Source: Verrucomicrobiales bacterium (GTDB taxonomy: Bacteria > Verrucomicrobiota > Verrucomicrobiia > Verrucomicrobiales > DEV007). Taken from it: a stretch of 64,000 nucleotides of DNA. Location of the stretch: NCBI GenBank assembly GCA_030730365.1, contig JANQVJ010000049.1, positions 1-64,000 on the forward strand, given 5' to 3'. Under the pieces are notes generated by a model. That model ran no database searches, had not been told where the DNA came from, and saw only the letters and a list, made by a program, of their open reading frames with translations. Below are positions 28,262-38,272 of this stretch, piece by piece. The position numbers were made by a program, and so were the translations under genes. How positions within the stretch are numbered: the stretch's first letter is position 1; every line of letters starts with the position of its first letter.

Positions 28262-29221
28262 CTACTTCGGCACCACCTCGCTCGCCTGCGGACCCGCAAA
28301 CGCCAGCGCACCGCTCGTTTGCGTCTTTCTCCTCCAGATCTTTCCGCCGTTCCCCACATGGAGCCAAGCGTGTCCGGGGCCGGCGAAGCAGGTGCTGACG
28401 ACGGGCAGGGTCGGATCGGGCGCGGGCAGGACTCCGCAGAGGCGCCCCGTCGGATCAAAAATCTGGAGCCCTTCGGCGCTGGTCACGTAGTAGCGGCCAT
28501 GCACGTCGGTCGTCATGCCATCGCCTTTGCCGACCTCGGGAGTCTCGGCGGGCGTGACGAGCGTCATGTAGTTGCCGGGATGGGCGAGGCTGCCGTCGGC
28601 CTCGATACGGAAGGCCCAGACAAATTTGCCGCCGTGATCCGAGACCGCGAGGGTGCCCTGGTCGCGGGAGAGGGCGATGCCGTTCGGCTTGCCGACGACA
28701 CCGGCGCTGACAATGGTCATTTTCCCGGCCGGATCAATGCGCCGGATCTCCGAGGTCGGAGTCATCGTGAAGTAAAGATTGCCGTCATGGGTGACGACGA
28801 GGTCATTCGGGCGGACTTCTTTCGCGAGTTCGGTCACGGCCTTATCTTTGTCGAAGACGACGACCCGCTGCTCTTTGGAAACACAAGCGTAGAGACGTCC
28901 GTCGGCTCCCCATTTGAGTCCGCTGATGCCCGCGGCGTTGGGAATAAATTCACTGACCTTTCCCTCAAGATCGACTTTGAAGACGGCGTTTCCGCCCTTC
29001 ACGTCGGAGAAATAGAGATTCCCCTCAGCGTCAGTAGTGAGACCGTCGGTGAACTCATAGCCCTCGACGACGAGCTCCCAGCCCGCGTCTTCGACGAGGA
29101 TTTGCGAGAGAGGCATGTCCTGCGCCGCGAGCGGCAGGGCGAGGGAGGCAGCGAGGCCGGAAGCGACGCTGAGACTTAAGAGGGTATGATGCATGGGTAA
29201 AGAGGGTTTGGTCAGGGTCAT
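28262..29221 (-). CDS. SMP-30/gluconolactonase/LRE-family protein, secreted
   Basis: FTDGLTTDAEGNLYFSDVKGGNAVFKVDLEGK..., signal peptide; ATGA overlap with the upstream esterase. Confidence 0.88.
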   Translation of the reverse strand: MTLTKPSLPMHHTLLSLSVASGLAASLALPLAAQDMPLSQILVEDAGWELVVEGYEFTDGLTTDAEGNLYFSDVKGGNAVFKVDLEGKVSEFIPNAAGISGLKWGADGRLYACVSKEQRVVVFDKDKAVTELAKEVRPNDLVVTHDGNLYFTMTPTSEIRRIDPAGKMTIVSAGVVGKPNGIALSRDQGTLAVSDHGGKFVWAFRIEADGSLAHPGNYMTLVTPAETPEVGKGDGMTTDVHGRYYVTSAEGLQIFDPTGRLCGVLPAPDPTLPVVSTCFAGPGHAWLHVGNGGKIWRRKTQTSGALAFAGPQASEVVPK

Positions 29222-30096
29222 GGCTGGAGCGTTTTCCAGTCTCTCCAGATCCAGCGCAGGGTCTCGGGGAAGATCGCGCCGCCGTGGCGACCGCTGTGTT
29301 TGCCGGTGCCCATGATGAGCTGGTGATCATACTTGGCAAATTTCAGAGCCGCCTCCATCTGGAGATTGGCGAGGGGCCAGTTGCCGTGGAGATTGTCGAG
29401 GTCGTTCTCGCCTTCCTGGAGGAAAACGCGGAGCGGTTTCGGCTCGGTCTTGCGGATGAGGGCGGGATAGACGTGACCGCCGCGGATGTTGGTGAAGCTG
29501 CCGATGTGGCTGATGACCTTGCGGAAAGCGTCGGGACGCTCCCACGCGACGGTGAAGGCCGCGATGCCTCCCGAGCTGTTGCCGCAGGTGACGCGGCAGT
29601 CGGGATTGGCCGAGAGCTTCACGGATTTGCCGACTTCGGGGAGGATCTCTTCGATGAGAAAGCGGGCGTTCTGATCGCTGAGGGTGTCGTATTCGAAGCT
29701 GCGATTCTTGCGGGCTTCCTGCCCTTCCTTCGCGGCGGGGATCACTCCGGGATTGATGAAGATACCGACGGTCACGGGGATGTCGCCGGCGTGGATGAGA
29801 TTGTCGAGCACGGTGGGGACGCGGAAGGCTCCGTCGGCCTTGACAAATCCGCCGCCGTCGAAGCAGACGAGGACGCAGGCCGGTTTGGACCCGTCATACT
29901 GGGCGGGGACATAGACCCAGTAGTCACGCTCGGTGCCGGGGAAAATGGTGCTTTTCCACTGGTGCTGAGTCACTTTGCCCTGTGGGACGCCTTCCTTGAC
30001 CATGGCGTCGGGACCGGGGACGTAGTCCTCGTCGGCGGCGAAGAGGGGAGTGGTGAGAAGGCCGAAAGCGGCCGTGAGGAGTAGAGCAAATTTCAT
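29218..30096 (-). CDS. Secreted esterase (enterochelin-esterase-like alpha/beta hydrolase)
   Basis: ERDYWVYVPAQYDGSKPACVLVCFDGGGF; GNSSGGIAAF nucleophile elbow; GKHSGRHGG. Confidence 0.88.
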   Translation of the reverse strand: MKFALLLTAAFGLLTTPLFAADEDYVPGPDAMVKEGVPQGKVTQHQWKSTIFPGTERDYWVYVPAQYDGSKPACVLVCFDGGGFVKADGAFRVPTVLDNLIHAGDIPVTVGIFINPGVIPAAKEGQEARKNRSFEYDTLSDQNARFLIEEILPEVGKSVKLSANPDCRVTCGNSSGGIAAFTVAWERPDAFRKVISHIGSFTNIRGGHVYPALIRKTEPKPLRVFLQEGENDLDNLHGNWPLANLQMEAALKFAKYDHQLIMGTGKHSGRHGGAIFPETLRWIWRDWKTLQP

Positions 30097-30153
30097 GTTC
30101 GGGGGTGAATCCCGAGCCTGCTCAATTTTACCGAAGATGGCAACTCCGCATTT

Positions 30154-30615
30154 TCAGTAACAAAATCCGCCGCGGAAAAAGGTCCGGTAGGGGCGATAGG
30201 CGATCCACGACCAATAGCGGAGATAGCCAGGGTAGACGTAGCGGTAGACTGGCTTCTGATAGACGGGAACGAGCGGGGCGATGGCCGGCGGTGCGGCCGG
30301 GGCCTCGTCGGGCCGGAAGTTCGAGCCAAATCCGAAGCGCGGCACGGCGGCGGGCGGTGCGATCGCGGCCGTCTCGAGCGCGGGGATGACGGTTGAGATG
30401 GCGGGCGGCGGGAAAAGCGGTGAGGCCAAACGCGGGGCGGAGAGGGTTTTCCCTTTTCCGAGATGCTTCATGCGGTGCGAGCCCTGCAACACATAAAAGG
30501 TGCTGACACTCCCGGTGAGAGGCGAGGCAACTTCCTTCGCGATCACTTCCGCCGAGACCGTCGGAATCGACGCCACGAGGGCGGGGATGAGGAGCATGGA
30601 GAAAAGCGTTTTCAA
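30154..30615 (-). CDS. Hypothetical secreted protein
   Basis: Signal peptide MKTLFSMLLIPALVASIPTVSAE; aromatic/proline-rich C-terminus. Confidence 0.5.
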   Translation of the reverse strand: MKTLFSMLLIPALVASIPTVSAEVIAKEVASPLTGSVSTFYVLQGSHRMKHLGKGKTLSAPRLASPLFPPPAISTVIPALETAAIAPPAAVPRFGFGSNFRPDEAPAAPPAIAPLVPVYQKPVYRYVYPGYLRYWSWIAYRPYRTFFRGGFCY

Positions 30616-30743
30616 GACAGCTCCGAGGGTAGCAGAGCGGCGGCGGGGAGATCAAGTCTTTCCCGGTGCGGCGGGGCCGCCGATTTCCGCTTGAGTTTGC
30701 GGGGGCGAGAGCCGATTGGTTGCCCCTCAAATCTTATCGCATC

Positions 30744-31346
<603 letters not shown>

Positions 31347-31476
31347 GTCCGACCCGCTTGTTGCCGATGTCGCCTTAGAACTTATCGAGGCCTTCGCAGT
31401 CGTTCAGCTTTTTCTTCGGCACTCCGTTCTCGTCGAGGGACGTTTGATTTTTTATACAAATTACCGAAATTAAAAA

Positions 31477-32307
31477 ATGTTTTCACCCCGTCTCCTCGCC
31501 GCCGCGTGTCTCGTCTTCGGATTAATCGGCTGCAAGACCCTCGACTCCTCTCCGATTCCCACGCCGGCGGGTTCCGGGATTCGTCTCAGCGACGCTGACG
31601 TGGCCGCGATCGGACGCAAGATCTGGCAGAACGAGTGCGCCGGCACCATCGAGGGTCTTACCTCCTGGAATGCGGGTGAAGATTTCCCCTCTCTTGGGAT
31701 CGGGCATTTCATCTGGTACATCGACGGTCGCCCCGGGCCGTTTCAGGAGAGTTTCCCGCCGCTCATCACCTACATGCAGCAAAAGGGGACGCCCGTTCCC
31801 GGCTGGGTCGCCTCGGCCAAGGGCAGTCCCTGGAAGTCGCGCAGCGAATTCCTCGCCGCCCAGAGCACTCCGCAAATGAAAGAGATGCGCCAGTTTCTCG
31901 CCAACACGGTGTCAGTGCAGACCGGCTTCATCGTCCTGCGTCTTGAGCAGGCTCTCCCGAAAATGCAGGATGAGACCAGTGGCGAGGCGGACAAGGCACG
32001 CCTGCACGAGAATTTTTACAAAATGGCGGAGTCCCGCACCGGTCTTTACGCGCTCATCGACTATGTGAACTTCAAGGGGGAAGGGATCAAAGCCGAAGAG
32101 AAATACAAGGGGCAGGGCTGGGGATTGCGGGATGTCCTCCTCGAAATGGGGCCGAATGCCGGAGGCCAGACCTCGGCCAATGAGTTCAGCGAGGCGGCCA
32201 AACGTGTCCTCCAACGTCGTATTAAAAACGCCCCCGCCGATCGCGGCGAATCTCGCTGGTCCGCGGGCTGGATGAATCGCTGCGAGACCTACAAACACGG
32301 AATCTGA
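31477..32307 (+). CDS. Lipoprotein, putative lysozyme-like
   Basis: LIGCKTLDSSP lipobox; NECAGTIEGLTSWNAGEDFPSLGIGHFIWY resembles the E...GIGH layout of lysozyme-like folds. Confidence 0.55.
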   Translation: MFSPRLLAAACLVFGLIGCKTLDSSPIPTPAGSGIRLSDADVAAIGRKIWQNECAGTIEGLTSWNAGEDFPSLGIGHFIWYIDGRPGPFQESFPPLITYMQQKGTPVPGWVASAKGSPWKSRSEFLAAQSTPQMKEMRQFLANTVSVQTGFIVLRLEQALPKMQDETSGEADKARLHENFYKMAESRTGLYALIDYVNFKGEGIKAEEKYKGQGWGLRDVLLEMGPNAGGQTSANEFSEAAKRVLQRRIKNAPADRGESRWSAGWMNRCETYKHGI

Positions 32308-32387
32308 ACGTTTTTTCCCTTTCCTTCGCCTCTAAAGTGCCTACAGATAGCCCTTTTAACGCAATACTCCCAATAGATCTCTTTTCC

Positions 32388-32813
32388 ATGTCGACCGAAC
32401 GTTCCCTTATTCTCCTCAAGCCTGACTGTGTTAAGAAAGCCCATTGCGGTGAGGTCATCGCCCGCTTCGAGGCGGCCGGTTTTGCCATTCGCGGCGCGAA
32501 GATGATCCAACTCTCTGACGAGATCCTCGCCGATCACTATAGCCACGTCGCCGACAAGCCCTTTTTCCCCAGCATCGTTACCTTTATGCAATCCGCTCCC
32601 GTGATCGCCCTCGTTCTCGAAGGCGACGACGTCATCGCGAAGGTGCGCGGCATGCTCGGACCAACCAATTCGAAGGAGGCGGAGCCCGGCACGATCCGCG
32701 GCGACTTCGGCGAAGACATGATGATCAACATCTGCCACGCCTCTGACTCGCCCGAGAACGGGGAGATCGAAGTGAAGCGCTTCTTCGCAGACAGCGAAAT
32801 TTTTGCGTATTGA
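32388..32813 (+). CDS. ndk: Nucleoside diphosphate kinase
   Basis: ERSLILLKPDCV; GPTNSKEAEPGTIRGDFG; NICHASDSPENGEIEVKRFF. Confidence 0.95.
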   Translation: MSTERSLILLKPDCVKKAHCGEVIARFEAAGFAIRGAKMIQLSDEILADHYSHVADKPFFPSIVTFMQSAPVIALVLEGDDVIAKVRGMLGPTNSKEAEPGTIRGDFGEDMMINICHASDSPENGEIEVKRFFADSEIFAY

Positions 32814-33245
32814 TGGGGTGAGGCGGCGGGCCCGTCAATTCCACTTGGCTTCCGCACTGCGAAGAAGCGGTCGATTACCCGCCCCAGGGTGTGTCCCGGT
32901 CAGAAGCCGAAGCCGCTTCTCTCTTAGCTTGCCGACCCAATGCCGGGCAGCCTGTTAAGCGAGGCACCCCTCCACCGCTCGTCGTCCTCGAGAGTGTGGG
33001 CGATACCGCACCGGCTTGGGCTGTCGCTAAAGAGGGAGAAAGACAAGTCAGCCGGTAACGCATTGTGAGAGGGCCGACGTCTGTCCGCTCGGCCACCTAA
33101 GAGTCTCATATCAAATGCATTACAGGGTCAATTATCCTTTTCCACGCCTCACGCGGCGCAAATCGACACAGATCATTCGAAGGCATACTCGAATTCGTAA
33201 AAATCTGTCTTTCCGTAGCGCGGGCTGGGCTTATAGTCTCGGCCC

Positions 33246-36200
33246 ATGTCTGAAACCGAGAATCAGGAACCCGCCCGCGTTGAAAAGTTGATGGCCGTGA
33301 ACCGGGGCGAAATCGCCATCCGGATCTTCCGTGCCGCCACCGAGCTAGGCCTGCGCACCGTCGCCATCTATGCCGAAGAAGATCGCTTTTCCCGCCACCG
33401 CTTTAAAGCGGATGAAGCCTACCGGCTTCGCAAGGAAAAGGGCCCCGTCGGCGCTTACCTTGACATCGAGGGCATCATCCGCATTGCGAAGGAAAAGGGT
33501 GTCACGCTCATTCACCCTGGCTACGGTTTCCTCTCCGAAAACGCCGACTTCGCCCGTGCCTGCCGCGAGGCGGGACTGAAATTCATTGGACCCGATCCCG
33601 AGATGCTTGATGCGATGGGCGACAAGGTCTCGGCCCGTGCCCTCGCGAAAAAGGCCAACGTTCCGACCCTCCCCGGCACGGAAGAGCCGGTCTCGGACCG
33701 CGCCGAAGCGCTCAAGATCGCCCGCACGATTGGCTTTCCCCTCATCATCAAAGCGGCCTTCGGCGGTGGTGGTCGCGGCATGCGGGTCGTGCAAAAGGAG
33801 TCCGAACTCGACGGGCTCCTCGATCAGGCCCAGACCGAGGCGGAAAATGCCTTCGGCAATCCTGCGGTTTTCCTCGAGCGTTTTGTCGGCCGGGCCAAGC
33901 ACATCGAGGTGCAGATCCTCGGTGACAAGCACGGCAATCTCGTCCACCTCCACGAGCGCGACTGCTCGGTGCAGCGCCGCCACCAAAAGGTCATCGAGAT
34001 CGCGCCTTCTTTCGGCCTCGATGATGCAGTGCGGCACGAGCTCTGCGACGCGGCCGTGAAGATCTCGGAATCGATCGGCTACAACAACGCCGGCACGGTC
34101 GAGTTCCTCTACGACATCGACACGAAAGAATGGTTCTTCATCGAGATGAACCCGCGCATCCAGGTCGAGCACACCGTGACCGAGGTCATCACGGGGATCG
34201 ACCTCGTTCGCTCACAGATCCTCGTGGCTCAGGGCTATGAACTTTTTGGCCACGAGATCGACATCCCGCAGCAGGCCGACATCGCCCGCAATGGCTATGC
34301 GGTGCAAGCGCGCATCACGACCGAGGATCCCGCGAACGGATTCTCGCCCGACTACGGCAAGATCATCAACTACCGCTCGGCCGCCGGATTCGGAATCCGT
34401 CTCGACGCGGGCGCAGGCGATGCCGGATCGGTCATCACGCCCTATTACGACTCCATGCTCGTGAAGCTGACGGCCTCTGGCCCGCGCTTCGACATCGCCC
34501 TCCAGCGCATGAATCGCGCTCTCCGCGAGTTCCGGATCCGCGGGGTCAAAACGAACATCCCTTTCCTCGAAAATGTCGTCCTCGACGAGACCTTCCGCTC
34601 GGGCAATGCGACGACGCGCCTCATCGACACAAATCCCGATCTTTTCAAGTTCGAGCCCAAACGCGACCGGGCCACGAAGCTGCTCTCCTACCTCAGCGAT
34701 GTGACCGTGAACGGCAATGCCACGGCGAAGGGCTATCGTCCCGCCGAGGTCCTGCTTCCGGCCCGAGTCCCCGAGTTCGACGTCCGCGGCGACATTCCCG
34801 CCGGCTCACGCACCCTGCTTCTCGAACTGGGTCCCGAGAAATTTGCCGCCTGGATCCGCGAGCAAAAGCCGCTCCTCATCACCGATACGACGATGCGCGA
34901 CGCCCACCAGTCGCTCATCGCGACACGGATGCGCTCCGTCGACATGCTCAATGTCGCGAGTGTCGTGGCCCAGCGCACTCCCAACCTTTTCAGCCTCGAG
35001 ATGTGGGGCGGCGCGACCTTTGACACCGCGATGCGTTTCCTCAAGGAATGCCCGTGGGACAGGCTCCGCGATCTGCGCGAGAAGGTGCCGAACATTTGTT
35101 TCCAGATGCTCTTCCGCGGTTCCAATGCGGTCGGCTATTCGAACTACCCTGACAATGTCGTGGCGGGATTCGTGAAACACGCCGCCGACTCGGGGATGGA
35201 CATCTTCCGTATCTTTGACTCGCTTAACTACCTGCCGAACATGACTGTGGCGATGGAGGCGGTCCGCGACCAGCCTTTCGCCCTCTGCGAAGCGGCGATC
35301 TGCTACACCGGTGACATCGATGATCCCAAGCGCGACAAGTATTCGCTGAAATACTATGTCGCCAAGGCGAAGGAGCTCGAAAAAATGGGCGCCCACATCC
35401 TCGCGATCAAGGACATGGCGGGGCTCTGCCGTCCTTTCGCGGTGAAGAAGCTCGTCACCGCCCTGCGCGAAGAGATCGGTATCCCGATCCATTTCCACAC
35501 CCACGACAGCTCGGGGATCAATGCCGCCTCCGTGCTCTCCGCCGCCGATGCCGGCGTCGACATTGCCGACCTCGCGATCGCGTCCATGTCAGGGTCGACG
35601 AGCCAGCCGAACCTCAACTCCGTCTGCGCCGCGCTCCGCGGACATGAGCGTGATCCCGGGATCGATCTCGATACCCTCAATGAGATGTCGGATTACTGGG
35701 AGGAAGTCCTCGCCTTTTACGCGCCCTTCAACACCGCACCGCGGGCGGGGTCAGCCGAGGTCTACTTCCACGAGATGCCCGGCGGCCAGTTCACCAACCT
35801 CAAAGAGCAGGCCAATGCGATGGGCCTCGGCCACCGCTGGCCCGAAATCGCCCGCACCTATGCCGAGGTAAATCAGCTCTTCGGTGACATTATCAAGGTG
35901 ACCCCGAGTTCGAAAGTCGTCGGGGACATGTGCATGTATCTCATCACCCGCGGGATTCGTCCGCACGATGTCCCGAACCTCGCCCCCGGATCCCACGATT
36001 TCCCCGAGTCTGTCATCGACATGCTCCAGGGCGGTCTCGGACAACCCGACGGCGGCTGGCCGGCCGACGTGCAAAAAGTCGTCCTCGGGGATCGTGTTCC
36101 CACGACCAAACGCCCCGGTGAACTCGCCACTCCCGTCGATCTCGACGCGACCCGTGAAGAGCTCACGAAAAAACTCGGTCGCCCCTGCACCGAGGATGAT

Positions 36201-36725
36201 ATCTACAGCCACCTCATGTACCCGCAGGTCTTTGCGGACTTCGACCAGTTCGTAAATACCTACGATCAGGTGTCCGGGCTCCCGACGACGGCTTTCTTTT
36301 ACGGGCTCTCCCTCGGCGAAGAAATCGAGGTGCAGATCGATCACGGCAAGCTGCTCTTCATCAAGCTCATCGGTATCGGGGAAGCAGACGACGAAGGCCG
36401 CCGCAACGTCTTCTACGAGCTCAACGGGATGCCCCGCGAGTCGCAGATCCTCGACAAATCGCTCGCGCCGAAAAACTCGACATCCAAACCGAAGGGTGAT
36501 GTCAAAGATCCCCTCCAGGTCGTCGCGCCCATGCCCGGCATGGTTACCGAGATCAACATTGGTGTCGGCACGAAGGTGAAGGCGGGCGATCCCATTATCA
36601 CCCTCGAAGCGATGAAGATGCTCACGACCATCTCCGCGAACGCCGACGGCACCGTCACCGAGATCCTCGTAAAAAAAGGCGACGCCGTCTCGACCGAGGA
36701 TCTTCTGGCGCGGTTGGAGGAGTGA
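33246..36725 (+). CDS. pyc: Pyruvate carboxylase
   Basis: Biotin carboxylase domain, carboxyltransferase DTTMRDAHQSLIATRMR, biotinyl domain TLEAMKMLT. Confidence 0.96.
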   Translation: MSETENQEPARVEKLMAVNRGEIAIRIFRAATELGLRTVAIYAEEDRFSRHRFKADEAYRLRKEKGPVGAYLDIEGIIRIAKEKGVTLIHPGYGFLSENADFARACREAGLKFIGPDPEMLDAMGDKVSARALAKKANVPTLPGTEEPVSDRAEALKIARTIGFPLIIKAAFGGGGRGMRVVQKESELDGLLDQAQTEAENAFGNPAVFLERFVGRAKHIEVQILGDKHGNLVHLHERDCSVQRRHQKVIEIAPSFGLDDAVRHELCDAAVKISESIGYNNAGTVEFLYDIDTKEWFFIEMNPRIQVEHTVTEVITGIDLVRSQILVAQGYELFGHEIDIPQQADIARNGYAVQARITTEDPANGFSPDYGKIINYRSAAGFGIRLDAGAGDAGSVITPYYDSMLVKLTASGPRFDIALQRMNRALREFRIRGVKTNIPFLENVVLDETFRSGNATTRLIDTNPDLFKFEPKRDRATKLLSYLSDVTVNGNATAKGYRPAEVLLPARVPEFDVRGDIPAGSRTLLLELGPEKFAAWIREQKPLLITDTTMRDAHQSLIATRMRSVDMLNVASVVAQRTPNLFSLEMWGGATFDTAMRFLKECPWDRLRDLREKVPNICFQMLFRGSNAVGYSNYPDNVVAGFVKHAADSGMDIFRIFDSLNYLPNMTVAMEAVRDQPFALCEAAICYTGDIDDPKRDKYSLKYYVAKAKELEKMGAHILAIKDMAGLCRPFAVKKLVTALREEIGIPIHFHTHDSSGINAASVLSAADAGVDIADLAIASMSGSTSQPNLNSVCAALRGHERDPGIDLDTLNEMSDYWEEVLAFYAPFNTAPRAGSAEVYFHEMPGGQFTNLKEQANAMGLGHRWPEIARTYAEVNQLFGDIIKVTPSSKVVGDMCMYLITRGIRPHDVPNLAPGSHDFPESVIDMLQGGLGQPDGGWPADVQKVVLGDRVPTTKRPGELATPVDLDATREELTKKLGRPCTEDDIYSHLMYPQVFADFDQFVNTYDQVSGLPTTAFFYGLSLGEEIEVQIDHGKLLFIKLIGIGEADDEGRRNVFYELNGMPRESQILDKSLAPKNSTSKPKGDVKDPLQVVAPMPGMVTEINIGVGTKVKAGDPIITLEAMKMLTTISANADGTVTEILVKKGDAVSTEDLLARLEE

Positions 36726-36860
36726 CGGGGGTGGTTAAAAAGTGTTCGGAGACGGGAGTCTTTGTCGGTTTTGTTCCGGGGCCCCGGGGCGCATACACAG
36801 GCGGAGACTCTCGACGAGCTGGGGGCGAATCTGCGAGAGGTGATCGCGATGTTGCTCGAA
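36722..36860 (+). pseudogene. Frameshifted, truncated HicB-like antitoxin remnant
   Basis: Frame A VTGVVKKCSETGVFVGFVPGPRG joined by a one-base shift in ggggccccgggg to frame B AHTQAETLDELGANLREVIAMLLE, matching HicB architecture (..GYVPELPGCHTQGETLEEALANLREAIELYLE). Confidence 0.7.
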
Positions 36861-36862
36861 AC

Positions 36863-38272
36863 TCACTCCTCCCCCGCCTCTCCCTCGATCTGATCGATCC
36901 GCTTCAGCGTCAGATATAGAATCCAGATCATCATTGCCACGACGATGGCGATGATGCTCCAGAGGAGGCCTTTTGACTCGAGGAGTCGGCGGTCAGCGGG
37001 AACTTCCTTCCGGTAGGCTGGATTTTCGCGGAGCGGACCAGGTTTGAGTTCGCTGCGTTCTACCCCGTTTTGCTTAGCCGCAAGGATCGCCGCGGTATCG
37101 AGACGCGGCGCGGCAATGGCATCGCCGATTTCGCCGAGGAAGAGGAAAAGACGATCATCAGCTGAGGCGAGAAAGAGCATCTCCTCGAGTCGGCTTTTCC
37201 CGATGACACGGGTGAGGCGCAGGGGCGGATTGTCTCCGTTCTGAACGACGACGCGGTAGCGGTCGCTGCGTCGTACTGAAAATGAGAACGAGAGCCGCGC
37301 CTCGCGGAACTCGCCGACGTCATACGAATGCACGAAGCCGCGCCCGACGGTGCGGTACGCGTCACCCGCTTCGCCCCCGGGCACTTGCAGCAGGACTTCG
37401 CGGCGGAAGTTGTGCTCCTCAGTTCCGAAAGTGAGTTCGTGCAGAGGCAGGCTGCCTCCGTCGAGGAGAATCAGGGTCGTGTTATCATCGGCATCGACGG
37501 TCTGTTCGAGGATAGTGAGTTCTTCGGATTTTCCGTTTTCTTTTTCCACGGCCACGTCTGCGGCGGTGAAAAAGCGCAGCTCATCAATGCGGAACTGCCG
37601 CGTCTCCACCGTCCCTCTCTCACTCACCGTGACACCGGCGGCGTCGCTGACAGTGCGGGAGAGAGCCCGGACAAGGGAACGCTGCTGGTCGGTGGCTCCG
37701 GCAAGGCGGACTTTGAACCGGCGCGCGGGGGTGGCGGGCAGATCGATCGCGGTGCGGCGAAAGTCGAGGAAACGTTCGTAGTCAAAGACGAGAGCCTCGT
37801 TCACCAGCGGGGTCCAGGTCGCGCCGTCGGATGACACGGAAACGGTGACACTTTTTTCGAAGTCACGCAGGGGCGTGGCGATCTCGAGTCTCGCCGCGGG
37901 TGTTTTCGTGCCGGTCAGTTCGACAATCACCTCGATGCTGCCATCCCCGTTTTCCTCGAAGGAATCGATGCGGTGTGTGATGCGTGTTGATCCTGCCGGA
38001 CGTGCGGGCGGATCGACCGGGACGATGAGACGGGGGAGTTCGGTGAGAGTCCCGCTAACTTCTTTTACGAGACGCAGGGCACGATGATCGGGTCCCGAGT
38101 GGCGGTAGAGGTCCGCGTCAAAGCTTAGCCTGAGGAGTCGGTCGCCGACGGGAGTTCCCGTGATTTCACGCTGGTATTGATAGGGTGAGGTGTCGAACCC
38201 GACAGAGTCCTGTGCGACGGTCAGGGTCGCTCCGAGGGCAAGGGCGGCGAAGAAAAGAGCGGAGGCTTTCAT
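36863..38272 (-). CDS. DUF3999-like membrane-anchored protein
   Basis: Signal peptide, beta-rich ectodomain, C-terminal TM (GLLWSIIAIVVAMMIWILYLTLKRI); ATGA overlap with the DUF2339 gene. Confidence 0.7.
   Translation of the reverse strand: MKASALFFAALALGATLTVAQDSVGFDTSPYQYQREITGTPVGDRLLRLSFDADLYRHSGPDHRALRLVKEVSGTLTELPRLIVPVDPPARPAGSTRITHRIDSFEENGDGSIEVIVELTGTKTPAARLEIATPLRDFEKSVTVSVSSDGATWTPLVNEALVFDYERFLDFRRTAIDLPATPARRFKVRLAGATDQQRSLVRALSRTVSDAAGVTVSERGTVETRQFRIDELRFFTAADVAVEKENGKSEELTILEQTVDADDNTTLILLDGGSLPLHELTFGTEEHNFRREVLLQVPGGEAGDAYRTVGRGFVHSYDVGEFREARLSFSFSVRRSDRYRVVVQNGDNPPLRLTRVIGKSRLEEMLFLASADDRLFLFLGEIGDAIAAPRLDTAAILAAKQNGVERSELKPGPLRENPAYRKEVPADRRLLESKGLLWSIIAIVVAMMIWILYLTLKRIDQIEGEAGEE

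Noticed and set aside
32830-33110. Open frame of about 70 codons after ndk (EAVDYPPQGVSRSEAEAASLLACRPNAGQPVKRG...)
   Set aside because: No start codon, no recognisable family, follows a stop immediately; not distinguishable from chance in high GC.
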